From an uncultured Bacteroidia bacterium (lineage in GTDB: Bacteria; Bacteroidota; Bacteroidia; Bacteroidales; Prolixibacteraceae): 64,000 nucleotides of DNA. Below are positions 43,358-52,325 of this stretch, one piece after another. Position numbers and translations under genes: made by a program. The stretch lies in contig CAIVGL010000011.1 in NCBI GenBank assembly GCA_903905505.1, forward strand, positions 62,001 through 126,000, in the 5' to 3' direction. How positions within the stretch are numbered: position 1 is the stretch's first letter; each line of letters opens with the position of its first letter. Under the pieces are notes generated by a model. The model saw nothing but the letters and a program-made list of their open reading frames with translations. It made no database searches and was not told the DNA's origin.

Positions 43358-46291
43358 ATGTTATTCTCTTGTCATACCTATTATAGTTTGCGTTACGGGA
43401 TTATGGATCCTGAAACATTGGTGTTGGAGGCGGTGAAAAATCGTCTGCCAGTGGTCATGATGGCTGATATCAACAATACAACTGGCATCATCGACTTTGT
43501 TAAAGAGTCTTTTAAGCAGGGTATTAAGCCCATTGCTGGAATCGATTTTCGCAATGGTGATCATCATCTGTATACTGGAGTAGCCCGAAATAATGAGGGT
43601 TTTCGCGAGTTAAATGAGTTCTTAACCCTTCACCTGATGCAAAAGCGGCCTTTGCCTGAGATCGCACCTTGCTTTAATCAGGCTTATGTCATTTATCCTT
43701 TTGGAGAAAGGGACGTCAATGAACTGCGTGACAATGAATTTGTGGGGGTTCAGCCATCGAATATTAACAGGCTTCGTTATCTCACGACAAAAAAACATTT
43801 TCATAAACTAGTCGTTTGTCAGCCTGTTACATTCTGCGGAAAATACGATTTCTTACTCCATAAACACCTGCGTGCGATTGATCATAATTTGCTGTTGAGC
43901 AAGATTACTTCAACGCAGATCGGGTGCGAGTCTGATCTGTTCCGTTCATTCGATGAGCTGCTCGTCGCTTTTGCTGATTTTCCAGAGATTCTACAGACGA
44001 CTAAACAGCTGATCGACGATTGCTCAATCACGTTCGATTTCAAGTCGATTAAGAATAAGCAGTGCTTTACAGTCAGTCGCTATGATGATAAATTATTGCT
44101 TGAAAAACTGGCGCTTGATGGATGGAAATACCGCTATGGGAACAATCCAGAAGCTCTGAAAAGAGTGTATCATGAGCTGGAAATCATTGATAAGCTTGGA
44201 TTTTCAGCCTATTTTTTAATCACCTGGGATATTATTCGGTACTCGATGAGTCGGGGATTTTACCACGTGGGAAGAGGTTCTGGGGCAAATTCAATCGTGG
44301 CTTATTGTTTGAAAATAACCGATGTCGATCCGATTGAACTGAACCTTTATTTTGAGCGCTTTTTAAATCCCAAGCGAACCTCGCCTCCCGATTTCGATCT
44401 CGATTTCTCGTGGCGCGACCGTGACGATATTCACGAATATATTTTTAAACGATATGGAAGGAAGCACACCGCTTTGTTAGGGGCCATGAATACTTTTCAG
44501 GGCAAGTCTATATTGCGAGAGCTGGGTAAGGTTTACGGGTTGCCAAAGCATGAAATTGATGCCTTAGCGGAAGAGACTCGGCTGGCAACCACTGGAAGCG
44601 AGCTTTATAAACAGATTTTTTCCGTTGGATCATTGCTGCAGGGGTTTCCAAATTTACGTACGATTCATGCAGGAGGCGTCTTGATCTCGGAAGAACCAAT
44701 CACATGCTACAGTGCATTGGATCTTCCGCCCAAGGGATTCCAGACTACGCAGTGGGATATGTATGTGGCTGAAGATATCGGTTTTGAGAAGCTTGATATT
44801 TTAAGTCAGCGAGGTATTGGACATATCAATGATAGTGTTGGCATTATTCAACGCAATAGAAAGATCAAAGTGGATATTCACCAGGTTAACGAACTTAAAA
44901 ACGATCCGAAAGTTAAGCAACAGCTGAAAATTGGAGAGACGATTGGATGTTTCTATGTCGAGAGTCCGGCGATGCGTGGTTTGCTCAAGAAACTCCAATG
45001 TGACAACTATATCTCCCTAGTCGCTGCTAGCTCGATTATTCGCCCTGGTGTGGCCAAGAGTGGCATGATGCGTGAGTATATTCATCGTTTTCATCACCCT
45101 CAAAGTTTTAGTTATTTGCATCCTGTGATGAAGGAGCAACTGGAGGAGACGTATGGTGTGATGGTTTTTCAGGAAGATGTGCTTAAGGTATGCCACCATT
45201 TTGCCGGTCTTGATCTGGCTGATGCCGATGTGCTTCGTCGTGCGATGAGTGGAAAATTCCGATCAAAACAGGAGTTTCAACGCATCACGGATCGCTTCTT
45301 TGATAATTGTCGTGCATTAGGTCGTCCTGAAGAGACCGCAAAAGAGGTCTGGCGACAGATTGAGAGTTTCGCAGGTTACTCCTTTTCAAAAGCTCACTCT
45401 GCTTCGTATGCTGTTGAGAGCTTTCAGAGTCTTTATCTTAAAGCTCATTATCCATTGGAGTTTATGGTCGCCGTGATTAATAATTTTGGTGGATTCTACC
45501 GAACATGGGTCTATGTCAACGAAGCTAAACGGTGTGGAGGGCAAATAGAATTGCCTTGCGTCAATAAAAGCTTTGATCAGACAACTATTTACGGTAATCA
45601 GATCTATTTAGGGTTTAATTTAGTGGCTAATCTGGAGCATAATTTCCAACATGATCTTGTTTCTGAGCGTACGCAAGGGGGCGAATTTGTCTCTCTTGAG
45701 GATTTCTTGCGGCGTGTTCCTATTGGCATTGAACACTTGATTTTACTCATCAGACTAGGTGCTTTTCGATTTGTAGGTAAGCCCAAAATGCAACTGTTAT
45801 GGGAGGCGCATATGTTATTGAATAAGTCCACTCCAAGTAGATCGAATCAACTGTTTGACCTTCCATCGAAAACGTGGGCCCTGCCAAGCCTTGAGCAGTC
45901 TGCTGTTGAAGCTGCTTACGATGAGTTTGAATTGCTCGGCTTTCCCGTTACGATGAGCTGGTTTGATTTGCTGCACACTCGTTTTCGTGGCGAAGCTTTG
46001 GCTGTTGATTTAGTTCGCTTTATCGGAAAGAAAATCCGGATGGTAGGACTTTTAGTTGCCTTGAAATATGTAAGCACTTCGAATCGTGAATTGATGTATT
46101 TCGCGAGCTTCTTAGATTGTTCTGGTGAATTTTTTGAGACCGTTCATTTCCCTTCTAGCCTAAAGAAATTTCCTTTCTCTGGAAATGGAGTCTATTTGAT
46201 TCTTGGGAAGGTTGTTGCTGAGTTTGGTCATCCGTCTATCGAGGTTGAGAAGCTGGCTAAGCTCCCCGTGCAGGGTGATCCAAGACGATAA
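43358..46291 (+). CDS. short DnaE-type error-prone DNA polymerase III alpha subunit
   Basis: 977-residue C-family polymerase, shorter than replicative DnaE (~1160) and close to DnaE2/ImuC. An N-terminal PHP domain is present but degenerate: FSCHTYYSLRYG, and MMADINNTTG where ALTDHxN is usual, so intrinsic proofreading is likely lost. The palm has GRGSGANSIVAYCL and PDFDLDFSWRDRDDI with the catalytic aspartates; FSKAHSASYAVES and a C-terminal OB fold (KIRMVGLLVALKY) follow. NQLFDLP near residue 829 could be a clamp-binding variant. It lies 43 bp after dinB and ends 1 bp from the convergent LytTR gene. Expected role: extension past lesions together with the Y-family polymerase. Confidence 0.9.
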   Translation: MLFSCHTYYSLRYGIMDPETLVLEAVKNRLPVVMMADINNTTGIIDFVKESFKQGIKPIAGIDFRNGDHHLYTGVARNNEGFRELNEFLTLHLMQKRPLPEIAPCFNQAYVIYPFGERDVNELRDNEFVGVQPSNINRLRYLTTKKHFHKLVVCQPVTFCGKYDFLLHKHLRAIDHNLLLSKITSTQIGCESDLFRSFDELLVAFADFPEILQTTKQLIDDCSITFDFKSIKNKQCFTVSRYDDKLLLEKLALDGWKYRYGNNPEALKRVYHELEIIDKLGFSAYFLITWDIIRYSMSRGFYHVGRGSGANSIVAYCLKITDVDPIELNLYFERFLNPKRTSPPDFDLDFSWRDRDDIHEYIFKRYGRKHTALLGAMNTFQGKSILRELGKVYGLPKHEIDALAEETRLATTGSELYKQIFSVGSLLQGFPNLRTIHAGGVLISEEPITCYSALDLPPKGFQTTQWDMYVAEDIGFEKLDILSQRGIGHINDSVGIIQRNRKIKVDIHQVNELKNDPKVKQQLKIGETIGCFYVESPAMRGLLKKLQCDNYISLVAASSIIRPGVAKSGMMREYIHRFHHPQSFSYLHPVMKEQLEETYGVMVFQEDVLKVCHHFAGLDLADADVLRRAMSGKFRSKQEFQRITDRFFDNCRALGRPEETAKEVWRQIESFAGYSFSKAHSASYAVESFQSLYLKAHYPLEFMVAVINNFGGFYRTWVYVNEAKRCGGQIELPCVNKSFDQTTIYGNQIYLGFNLVANLEHNFQHDLVSERTQGGEFVSLEDFLRRVPIGIEHLILLIRLGAFRFVGKPKMQLLWEAHMLLNKSTPSRSNQLFDLPSKTWALPSLEQSAVEAAYDEFELLGFPVTMSWFDLLHTRFRGEALAVDLVRFIGKKIRMVGLLVALKYVSTSNRELMYFASFLDCSGEFFETVHFPSSLKKFPFSGNGVYLILGKVVAEFGHPSIEVEKLAKLPVQGDPRR

Positions 46292-46292
46292 G

Positions 46293-47000
46293 TTACTGTC
46301 TAATCTTGAGGTTAAATTTAGTCTTGTAATTGTCTCCAATGGGAATAATCGATTTCCCGATTACGATTCTATTATTTTGAATAGAATCGATCTTTGCTAA
46401 GGAGATGATAAATGATTTATGAACTCTCACAAATCGATCATCAGGCAATAGCTCTTCGAATTTTTTCAGACTGTTTAGAGTGACAATCGTCTTGCCCGTA
46501 ATATGCACTTTGATATAATCTTTTAATCCTTCGCAATATAGGATATCCTCGAGATCGATTCGAATCGTGTTGTAGCCAGTTTTAACTAGGATAAAATCCA
46601 GATTTGAATTTTTATCGTGATTATTAGAACTTCCAGCTAACTCATTAAGTCGGTGTATTTGACTCGCCTTGTTTACACCTTTAAGAAATCGATCAAAAGA
46701 GAGAGGTTTTAATAAGAAGTCGGTAGCATCAAGGTCGTAACCCGAAATGGCATGTTTGCTATCTAAGGCAGTAAAGATGATTTGAGGTCTATTTCGAAGG
46801 CTTTTTACGATCTCAATACCTGTAATCATGGGCATTTCGATATCTAGAAAGACAAGGTCTATCGTATGTGATTGGATGTAATCAAGTCCTTCAAAAGGAT
46901 TTGTAAAACTTTTCAATAGGTTTAAGAATGGCAGTCGCCCAACCATCTCTTTGAGTAGTTCAACAGAACTCTTCTCGTCGTCAATAATTATGCAGTTCAC
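46293..47000 (-). CDS. LytTR-family response regulator
   Basis: 235 residues. A receiver domain has acidic residues Asp7/Asp8, phospho-acceptor Asp53 in LVFLDIEMP, and the conserved lysine in LLKPLSF. A LytTR DNA-binding domain follows (YCEGLKDYIKVHITGKTIVTLNSLKKFEELLP, FVRVHKSFIISLAKID). The start is a GTG at 47000, directly at the conserved MNCIIIDDEK. No LytS-like histidine kinase lies next to it, so the partner and target are unknown. Confidence 0.9.
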   Translation of the reverse strand: MNCIIIDDEKSSVELLKEMVGRLPFLNLLKSFTNPFEGLDYIQSHTIDLVFLDIEMPMITGIEIVKSLRNRPQIIFTALDSKHAISGYDLDATDFLLKPLSFDRFLKGVNKASQIHRLNELAGSSNNHDKNSNLDFILVKTGYNTIRIDLEDILYCEGLKDYIKVHITGKTIVTLNSLKKFEELLPDDRFVRVHKSFIISLAKIDSIQNNRIVIGKSIIPIGDNYKTKFNLKIRQ

Positions 47001-47114
47001 CTCGGCTACCGTTTAGATAATACATGGCTCAAAGATAACAACGAAAACCATAAAACAACAAACGCTAATCAGGCTCTTAGCGTCTATAGACGTTTGTTGA
47101 GATAGATACAAAAA

Positions 47115-47156
47115 AAAACATCGAATGTTATTCGGCTGAATAACATTCGATGTTTT
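47115..47156 (-). terminator. intrinsic terminator of the kelch lipoprotein gene
   Basis: 19-bp perfect stem (47115-47133 with 47138-47156) and a 4-base loop. Read on the minus strand it is followed by a run of nine T, 20 bases past the kelch gene stop. A classic rho-independent terminator. Confidence 0.9.
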
Positions 47157-47175
47157 AACATATGCTTAAGGATGC

Positions 47176-48189
47176 TTAGTCTCCAATCACTAATGAATCA
47201 AATGGTTTGAACTGCCAAATGTCGTTGAAATAAGAGCCTCCGCTTCTTCCTGTTGCGATATAAGCTTTATTGTTAATTACGATAGTAACTGCATTTTGAC
47301 GAGCACTACCTTCAAAATCTGATTTTTTTGTCCAGTTGTCAGCCGTGAAGTCGTATTCCCAGCAATCTAAGCGAACACCCGCATTATAACCAATAGCGAT
47401 ATATGCTTTAGAGCCAAGAACAAATGAAGAAGCATCTGAACGAGGAACAGTCCATTCGGTGTTTACATTAAGTTTGGCTTTTTGTGTCCAAGTAGCGGTA
47501 GCTGGGTCATACACCCACATGTCGATAAGACTCTGACCATTGTTTGCTCCAGTTGTTACATAAGCTTTGCCATTGTAGGTAAAGGCAGTTGCTCCCATAC
47601 GGCCATCTCCGCCCATACTGGCAATTTGAGTCCATTTATTAAGTGTTGGATCGTACTGGTAGAAATCTCTCATGTTGTTATCTTCCATCCCTTTTCCTGT
47701 TCCGATATAGCCATAGTTCCCGAGAGAGAATCCAACACCGCCATAGCGTGCTTTATCATCTATTCCAGTGCCTGCAGCAAAGTCTGCTTTTTGAGTCCAA
47801 GTATTGTTTGCTGGATTGAATTCCCAAAAGTCTTTTAGTTTGGTGATTCCATTATAACCACATCCAAGATATCCTTTTCCATTAATCACAAAGGCAATAG
47901 CCCCAATTCGTGGTGATCCAGGAAAATCTGCTAGTCTTGTCCAAAAATCATGAGTGGTATCCCACATCCAGAAGTCTTGTAGGTAATAGTTTAAGGCAGT
48001 ATTTGTTTGAGCACTATTAAAACCGAGTCCTAAATAAACTTTATCTCCAATTGCAAAAGATACAGCATTTCCTCTTGAAATTCCTTCAAAAGATGACGCA
48101 GCTGACCAGTTTCCGATATAAACAGTTGCACTTTTTTTGCATCCCAAAAAAAGCACGAGAACAAACATTACCAAAAATAATTTTTTCAT
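47176..48189 (-). CDS. kelch-repeat beta-propeller lipoprotein
   Basis: 337 residues from the ATG at 48189 (MKKLFLVMF); the frame extends to a TTG eight codons upstream. The leader ends in the lipobox LFLGC followed by KK, so it is a lipoprotein. About six kelch repeats are visible, each with a pattern such as GYLGCGYNG...DFWEFNPANNTWTQKADF, forming a propeller of the galactose-oxidase superfamily without obvious copper ligands. It is divergent from the DUF4270 gene; kelch and DUF4270 lipoproteins with an outer-membrane protein probably form one surface or periplasmic system. Function unknown. Confidence 0.88.
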   Translation of the reverse strand: MKKLFLVMFVLVLFLGCKKSATVYIGNWSAASSFEGISRGNAVSFAIGDKVYLGLGFNSAQTNTALNYYLQDFWMWDTTHDFWTRLADFPGSPRIGAIAFVINGKGYLGCGYNGITKLKDFWEFNPANNTWTQKADFAAGTGIDDKARYGGVGFSLGNYGYIGTGKGMEDNNMRDFYQYDPTLNKWTQIASMGGDGRMGATAFTYNGKAYVTTGANNGQSLIDMWVYDPATATWTQKAKLNVNTEWTVPRSDASSFVLGSKAYIAIGYNAGVRLDCWEYDFTADNWTKKSDFEGSARQNAVTIVINNKAYIATGRSGGSYFNDIWQFKPFDSLVIGD

Positions 48190-48538
48190 CAATTTACAAT
48201 TTATATATTTCAAATTTTAAATTTCGACAATGCGTAAATTTGTATTGTCTTTAAACGGGCGTTTGATATTTAATTGTTACTCCTAATACTTAATAAGGAG
48301 GCTCAAATCTAAGATAGGCTGGAGAGTTTTAAAAATTAAAAAGGATAAATAGCCAATTTTAATCGATATAAAGCTTGTTTTAATAGATTTGGCATATTTA
48401 AAGTTTTTTATTATTGTATTTTTAATTGTAATATTTTATCTAAGTAGTTGATAATTAGGTGCAAGTAGCTATGTGTTGTTTTTTTTATTTTTTATTCGTC
48501 GATAATAATGGCTTTTTGGTATAATAAATTAGGGTTAA
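48190..48538. other. divergent intergenic region, kelch / DUF4270
   Basis: About 350 very AT-rich bases. No gene is credible. A TAGATTTG matching the Bacteroidota -7 element TAnnTTTG lies near 48384-48391, and a TATAAT at 48520-48525, but neither has a well-placed upstream element. A small CTCCT/AGGAG inverted repeat is near 48282-48302. Confidence 0.4.
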
Positions 48539-49966
48539 ATGAAAAGTTCAAATACTTTCGCATCAAAAAATATGGAAAGAAGTTTTCGCGTTGTAGCTGT
48601 GTTTTTGTTTGCGGCCTCTCTTTTTTCTTGTGATTTCTCTAAAGTTGAAGATTTTACCTTAGGTAAAGATTTTGTTAAATCGACTTCAGGAGTAATTATG
48701 ATTGATACGATGAGTATTACTGCTTCAACCGTACACCTCGATTCGATTGTAACCATTCGAGCACCGCGTTTGTTAGTTGGTGGTGAGCAGAATAGCTCCA
48801 CTGGAAAGGTAACTGCCTCTCCCTATTTCCAGTTTGCTAATGGTTCGTTTCAAAATGATTTCCCCCAAAATTTAGTATATGATTCCATCGTTGTTAAATA
48901 CAATTACGATGGCTATTATATGGGTGATACCACGAAATTAATTTCATTCTCAGTTAGACTTTTAGATCACAAGCAAGGGTTTAACTCAAATGGATCTCTT
49001 TATAATATTTCGGCCTTTACCCCAAATTCTGACGGTCAACTCTATAACTCTTCTAAATTTAAATTAAAATCCGGAAGTTTAGCAGAGGCCAAAGTATACC
49101 CTCGTCCTCGTTCCAGAAAAGATTTTTACTTGCATCTTTCAGATACCTATGGTAAGCAATTATTTGATAAGATTCTGGCCAAAAACGATTCGTTGGAAAG
49201 TAGTTTGTATTTTCCTGTGTTTATGCCCGGTGTAGCCTTTGTATCTACCCCTGATGTTAATACTACATCGGTTGGAATTGCTCAGAATTCATTATCTCTT
49301 CGTGTGTATTACCACCAGCTGATTAGTCCAATTGAGGTTGTCAATAAAACTTATTTTAGCTTCCCTGTTAATGTCGGTGGAATGTGGTTTAATCAAATTC
49401 TTTATGATAGCCAAGGAAGTTTGTTGGCAAATTTTGGACTCAGTAAAAACTCGTTAACTGGAAATGCGGAGTTGTCTAGTGTTAATACTTCGAATCAGAC
49501 TTTAATTCAAGCTGGTAGTGGTATTTATACTAAATTAAGGATTCCTGGTATTCAGCAATTTAGAGGTTATGCTAAAAATTTGATTTTGATTAACGCAAAG
49601 ATTCAACTTATTCCTAGTCCAGGATCCTATTCGCTTACAAATCCTTTACCAGATTCTCTAGCTGTGTATGTTGTTGATCGCAGAAATGTTATCTCTTCGC
49701 AATTGACAAACTCATTAGGTAGTAATATTTTTGCGCTTAAATATGTTCCTATTGCTTTCGACGAGCCACCATACTATGTCCTTGACGTAACTTCCTTTTT
49801 CGAGTCTGAATCAGCTGCGCAAAAAACAACTGGAAACGCTTTAATGTTAGGCATGTTGAGTAATAAAGTGGGGCAGTCCTTGAATCATTTCTCGTTTTTT
49901 GGGAATTCAAATAATAGAAATCTCTTTAAAATGAATATTTATTGTTACATCGATAAGAGTAATTAG
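48539..49966 (+). CDS. DUF4270 lipoprotein
   Basis: 475 residues. Lipobox SLFSC at residue 31 (Cys20 if the ATG at 48572 is used, which gives a more usual leader length). The mature part follows the DUF4270 pattern: TMSITASTVHLDSIVTIRAPRLLVGG near the N-terminus, repeated beta-strands in the middle, and a C-terminal VLDVTSFFES segment. DUF4270 proteins are widespread in Bacteroidota, predicted to be outer-membrane lipoproteins, and have no established function. The gene is followed after 67 bp by a predicted outer-membrane protein on the same strand. Confidence 0.85.
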   Translation: MKSSNTFASKNMERSFRVVAVFLFAASLFSCDFSKVEDFTLGKDFVKSTSGVIMIDTMSITASTVHLDSIVTIRAPRLLVGGEQNSSTGKVTASPYFQFANGSFQNDFPQNLVYDSIVVKYNYDGYYMGDTTKLISFSVRLLDHKQGFNSNGSLYNISAFTPNSDGQLYNSSKFKLKSGSLAEAKVYPRPRSRKDFYLHLSDTYGKQLFDKILAKNDSLESSLYFPVFMPGVAFVSTPDVNTTSVGIAQNSLSLRVYYHQLISPIEVVNKTYFSFPVNVGGMWFNQILYDSQGSLLANFGLSKNSLTGNAELSSVNTSNQTLIQAGSGIYTKLRIPGIQQFRGYAKNLILINAKIQLIPSPGSYSLTNPLPDSLAVYVVDRRNVISSQLTNSLGSNIFALKYVPIAFDEPPYYVLDVTSFFESESAAQKTTGNALMLGMLSNKVGQSLNHFSFFGNSNNRNLFKMNIYCYIDKSN

Positions 49967-50033
49967 TTTTTAAATTTCCAGTATTCAATTTTTAATTGTC
50001 CATCAACTCAATACCTATTAATCTAATTTTTGA

Positions 50034-51263
50034 ATGAGAAGGATAACCTTAATAATCATATTTACTCTGTCTGCATACTTTTCTTTTGGACAGAATAACA
50101 CGAATTCCCCGTATTCTGCTTTCGGGATCGGTGAGCTTGAGACTTCTGATGGGACTCGAAACTTTGGAATGGGCGGAAGTGGTAATGCTTTAAGGTCCGA
50201 TATCTTTATAAATCTTGCTAATCCTGCCTCATTAACCGCTTTGCCACCGCAAAGTATGGCTACCGATGCGGGGATTAACTTTAGATATACAAATCTTAAA
50301 AATGACATTAACTCAGTGGAGGTGCTCAATGGCAACCTTAGCTGGGCTGCAATAGCTTTCCCGATCAATCGGAAAATAGGAATTAGCTTTGCTCTAAATC
50401 CTAAAAGTAATGTTGGCTATACCATTTATAGTACAAAAAGTTTAGATGGCACGATCATGAGCTATCCGGTGAAATATTCGGGTAATGGAGGTTTAACTGA
50501 AGCATCCTTCTCTATTGGTGCTGCTGCTGCTAAACATTTATCTTTAGGACTTCGCTCTTCGGTAGTTTGGGGAAGCATGATTGAAACAAATGTGGATTTA
50601 CCTCCGATGGGCTCTACCATAACTCGAGTTGACAATGTCAATTACATTGGGGCAACCTTAAAACCGGGATTTCAATTTCATACCAAGCTGAGTGAAAAAA
50701 CTTATTTTACATTAGGAGGTACTGCTGAATTAAGTAGTTATCTAAATGGATCTTCAAACTTAACTGTCACCTCAGGTACGACATTGGTTATGAGTGAAGT
50801 GAATAAACATAGTCAACTTGAATTGCCATTTAAAGGGGGACTCGGTATGTCTTTGGAGTTTAATCGCAGGTACATTGTAGCGGCAGATTACACTCGCAGT
50901 GACTATCGCAAGGCATCTGTGAATTTAGATGTAAAGGGACTTGCCCTAAATGAAACTTATCATGTGGGAGTTGAGTTAGCTCCGAAATTCGATGCTCAAC
51001 GATTAGGCCAAGTTAAAAGATACCGTATTGGAGCTTTGTATCAGACCGGTTACCTTGTCGTTTCAGGTGTTCAAATAAATAGCTATGCTGCTACCTTTGG
51101 TGTCTCAATGCCAATTCGAAAAGATAGGAACTCATTAAATGTCTCTATGGAGATTGGTAAACAAGGCTCTCTTCAGAGCAACTTAATCCTTGAGAATTAC
51201 TGTAAACTAAATCTTGGATTCTGCCTTTGGGAGAGATGGTTTATTCCACGTAAATACGATTGA
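50034..51263 (+). CDS. predicted outer-membrane beta-barrel protein
   Basis: 409 residues with a Sec leader ending near FGQ (residue ~19). NSPYSAFGIGEL followed by GMGGSGNALRSDIFINLANPASLTAL is the pattern of the FadL/PorV-like barrels of Bacteroidota, in which an N-terminal plug precedes 14 strands. Alternating polar/apolar strands fill the rest, ending LNLGFCLWERWF. It is downstream of the DUF4270 lipoprotein and probably co-transcribed. It may be a hydrophobic-compound transporter or a surface-assembly partner; ligand unknown. Confidence 0.75.
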   Translation: MRRITLIIIFTLSAYFSFGQNNTNSPYSAFGIGELETSDGTRNFGMGGSGNALRSDIFINLANPASLTALPPQSMATDAGINFRYTNLKNDINSVEVLNGNLSWAAIAFPINRKIGISFALNPKSNVGYTIYSTKSLDGTIMSYPVKYSGNGGLTEASFSIGAAAAKHLSLGLRSSVVWGSMIETNVDLPPMGSTITRVDNVNYIGATLKPGFQFHTKLSEKTYFTLGGTAELSSYLNGSSNLTVTSGTTLVMSEVNKHSQLELPFKGGLGMSLEFNRRYIVAADYTRSDYRKASVNLDVKGLALNETYHVGVELAPKFDAQRLGQVKRYRIGALYQTGYLVVSGVQINSYAATFGVSMPIRKDRNSLNVSMEIGKQGSLQSNLILENYCKLNLGFCLWERWFIPRKYD

Positions 51264-51332
51264 GCTACCGGTGTAGATCTATTTCAGTATCCCCCTCAAA
51301 CTTGATCTGATCTAACTCTTGTCTTGTAAGGA

Positions 51333-51572
51333 TTACTTCGTTTGAAATAGTGTCGCTAAAGCTATTATTGCAATGACCAACCCGAAAAGACTCAGGATCG
51401 ACAATGGATTAGCAAAGTTTACTGTCCAACCCATTCCTTGCATCCTTTTAGGCGGAAAAATTCGCCGATCTAATTTATTGAAATAAAAAATCCCTAGCTT
51501 CCAATTCTTTGGATCAGTGCGCCAGGTCTCAAATGTTTCTTTGTCCGGTTTATTAGATGATTTCATTTTCAT
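51333..51572 (-). CDS. DUF5808-like small membrane protein
   Basis: 79 residues from the ATG at 51572; another ATG at 51566 is possible. The frame runs 31 codons further up but that extension is not protein-like for the family. WKLGIFYFNKLDRRIFPPKR...GWTVNFANPLS matches the DUF5808 pattern, followed by one C-terminal membrane segment (ILSLFGLVIAIIALATLF). Function unknown. It is divergent from the methyltransferase gene. Confidence 0.7.
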   Translation of the reverse strand: MKMKSSNKPDKETFETWRTDPKNWKLGIFYFNKLDRRIFPPKRMQGMGWTVNFANPLSILSLFGLVIAIIALATLFQTK

Positions 51573-51707
51573 TTGGATTATTAAATGAGACAATTGAAAT
51601 AATAGCAAATTAACAGCTAATTTTTTAAATAAGTAGGTTAATTTTATACCAATTATAGATCTCATTATTCAGAATGATCTTCACTGTTTTATACCAAATT
51701 TAAAATA

Positions 51708-52319
51708 ATGAAAGAAAAATGGAATGAACGTTATAGTCAGGTAGGTTTTGCATATGGTGAAATACCCAATGAATTTCTTCGTAGTTCATTGGCTCATGTT
51801 CCCCTTGGAAAAATCTTATTTCCTGCAGAAGGAGAAGGTCGTAATGCCATATATGCCGCAACGTTGGGCTGGGACGTCTTCGCATTTGATCTGAGTGATG
51901 AAGGAAAAAAGAAAGCTCTTTTGTTAGCAGACAAACATCAGGTAACCATTGATTATCAAGTTGCTGAATTTGATCAGGTCTCATTTAGTCAAGATCAGTT
52001 TGATGCTATAGCGCTTATCTATGCTCATTTTTCTGCTGCCACAAAATCTGATTATCACCATATTCTTCAGTCTTATCTTAAAAAAGGTGGACTTATTATT
52101 TTTGAAGCATTTAGTAAAAATCATCTTCCTTTGCGCAAAAATAATCCATCCGTTGGCGGACCTGATGATTTAGACATGTTATTTTCAATGGCTGAAATAA
52201 GGTCTGATTTTGAGGATTTTGATATCCTGGAGCTCAGCGAAAACGTAATTGAACTTAATGAAGGCCTTTGCCATGTGGGAACAGGATCTGTAATTCGATT
52301 TGTTGGACGGAAAAAATAA
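51708..52319 (+). CDS. class I SAM-dependent methyltransferase (TehB-like)
   Basis: 203 residues. The SAM-binding motif I is modified as LFPAEGEGRNAIYAATLGWDVFAFDLS, close to the TehB/thiopurine-methyltransferase subgroup that uses E-G-E-G-R-N. Motif post-I and motif IV (FDAIALIYAHFSA) follow, and LKKGGLIIFEAFS is motif V-like. TehB-like enzymes methylate tellurite, selenium or thiol compounds. It starts a plus-strand group with a Crp/Fnr regulator 6 bp downstream, then rhodanese and OsmC, suggesting a sulfur or oxidant-stress role. Substrate unproven. Confidence 0.85.
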   Translation: MKEKWNERYSQVGFAYGEIPNEFLRSSLAHVPLGKILFPAEGEGRNAIYAATLGWDVFAFDLSDEGKKKALLLADKHQVTIDYQVAEFDQVSFSQDQFDAIALIYAHFSAATKSDYHHILQSYLKKGGLIIFEAFSKNHLPLRKNNPSVGGPDDLDMLFSMAEIRSDFEDFDILELSENVIELNEGLCHVGTGSVIRFVGRKK

Positions 52320-52325
52320 ATTGGT

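Noticed and set aside
50018-50368. 116-residue minus-strand ORF over the start of the outer-membrane protein gene
   Set aside because: Antisense shadow; the plus-strand frame has a signal peptide and barrel pattern.
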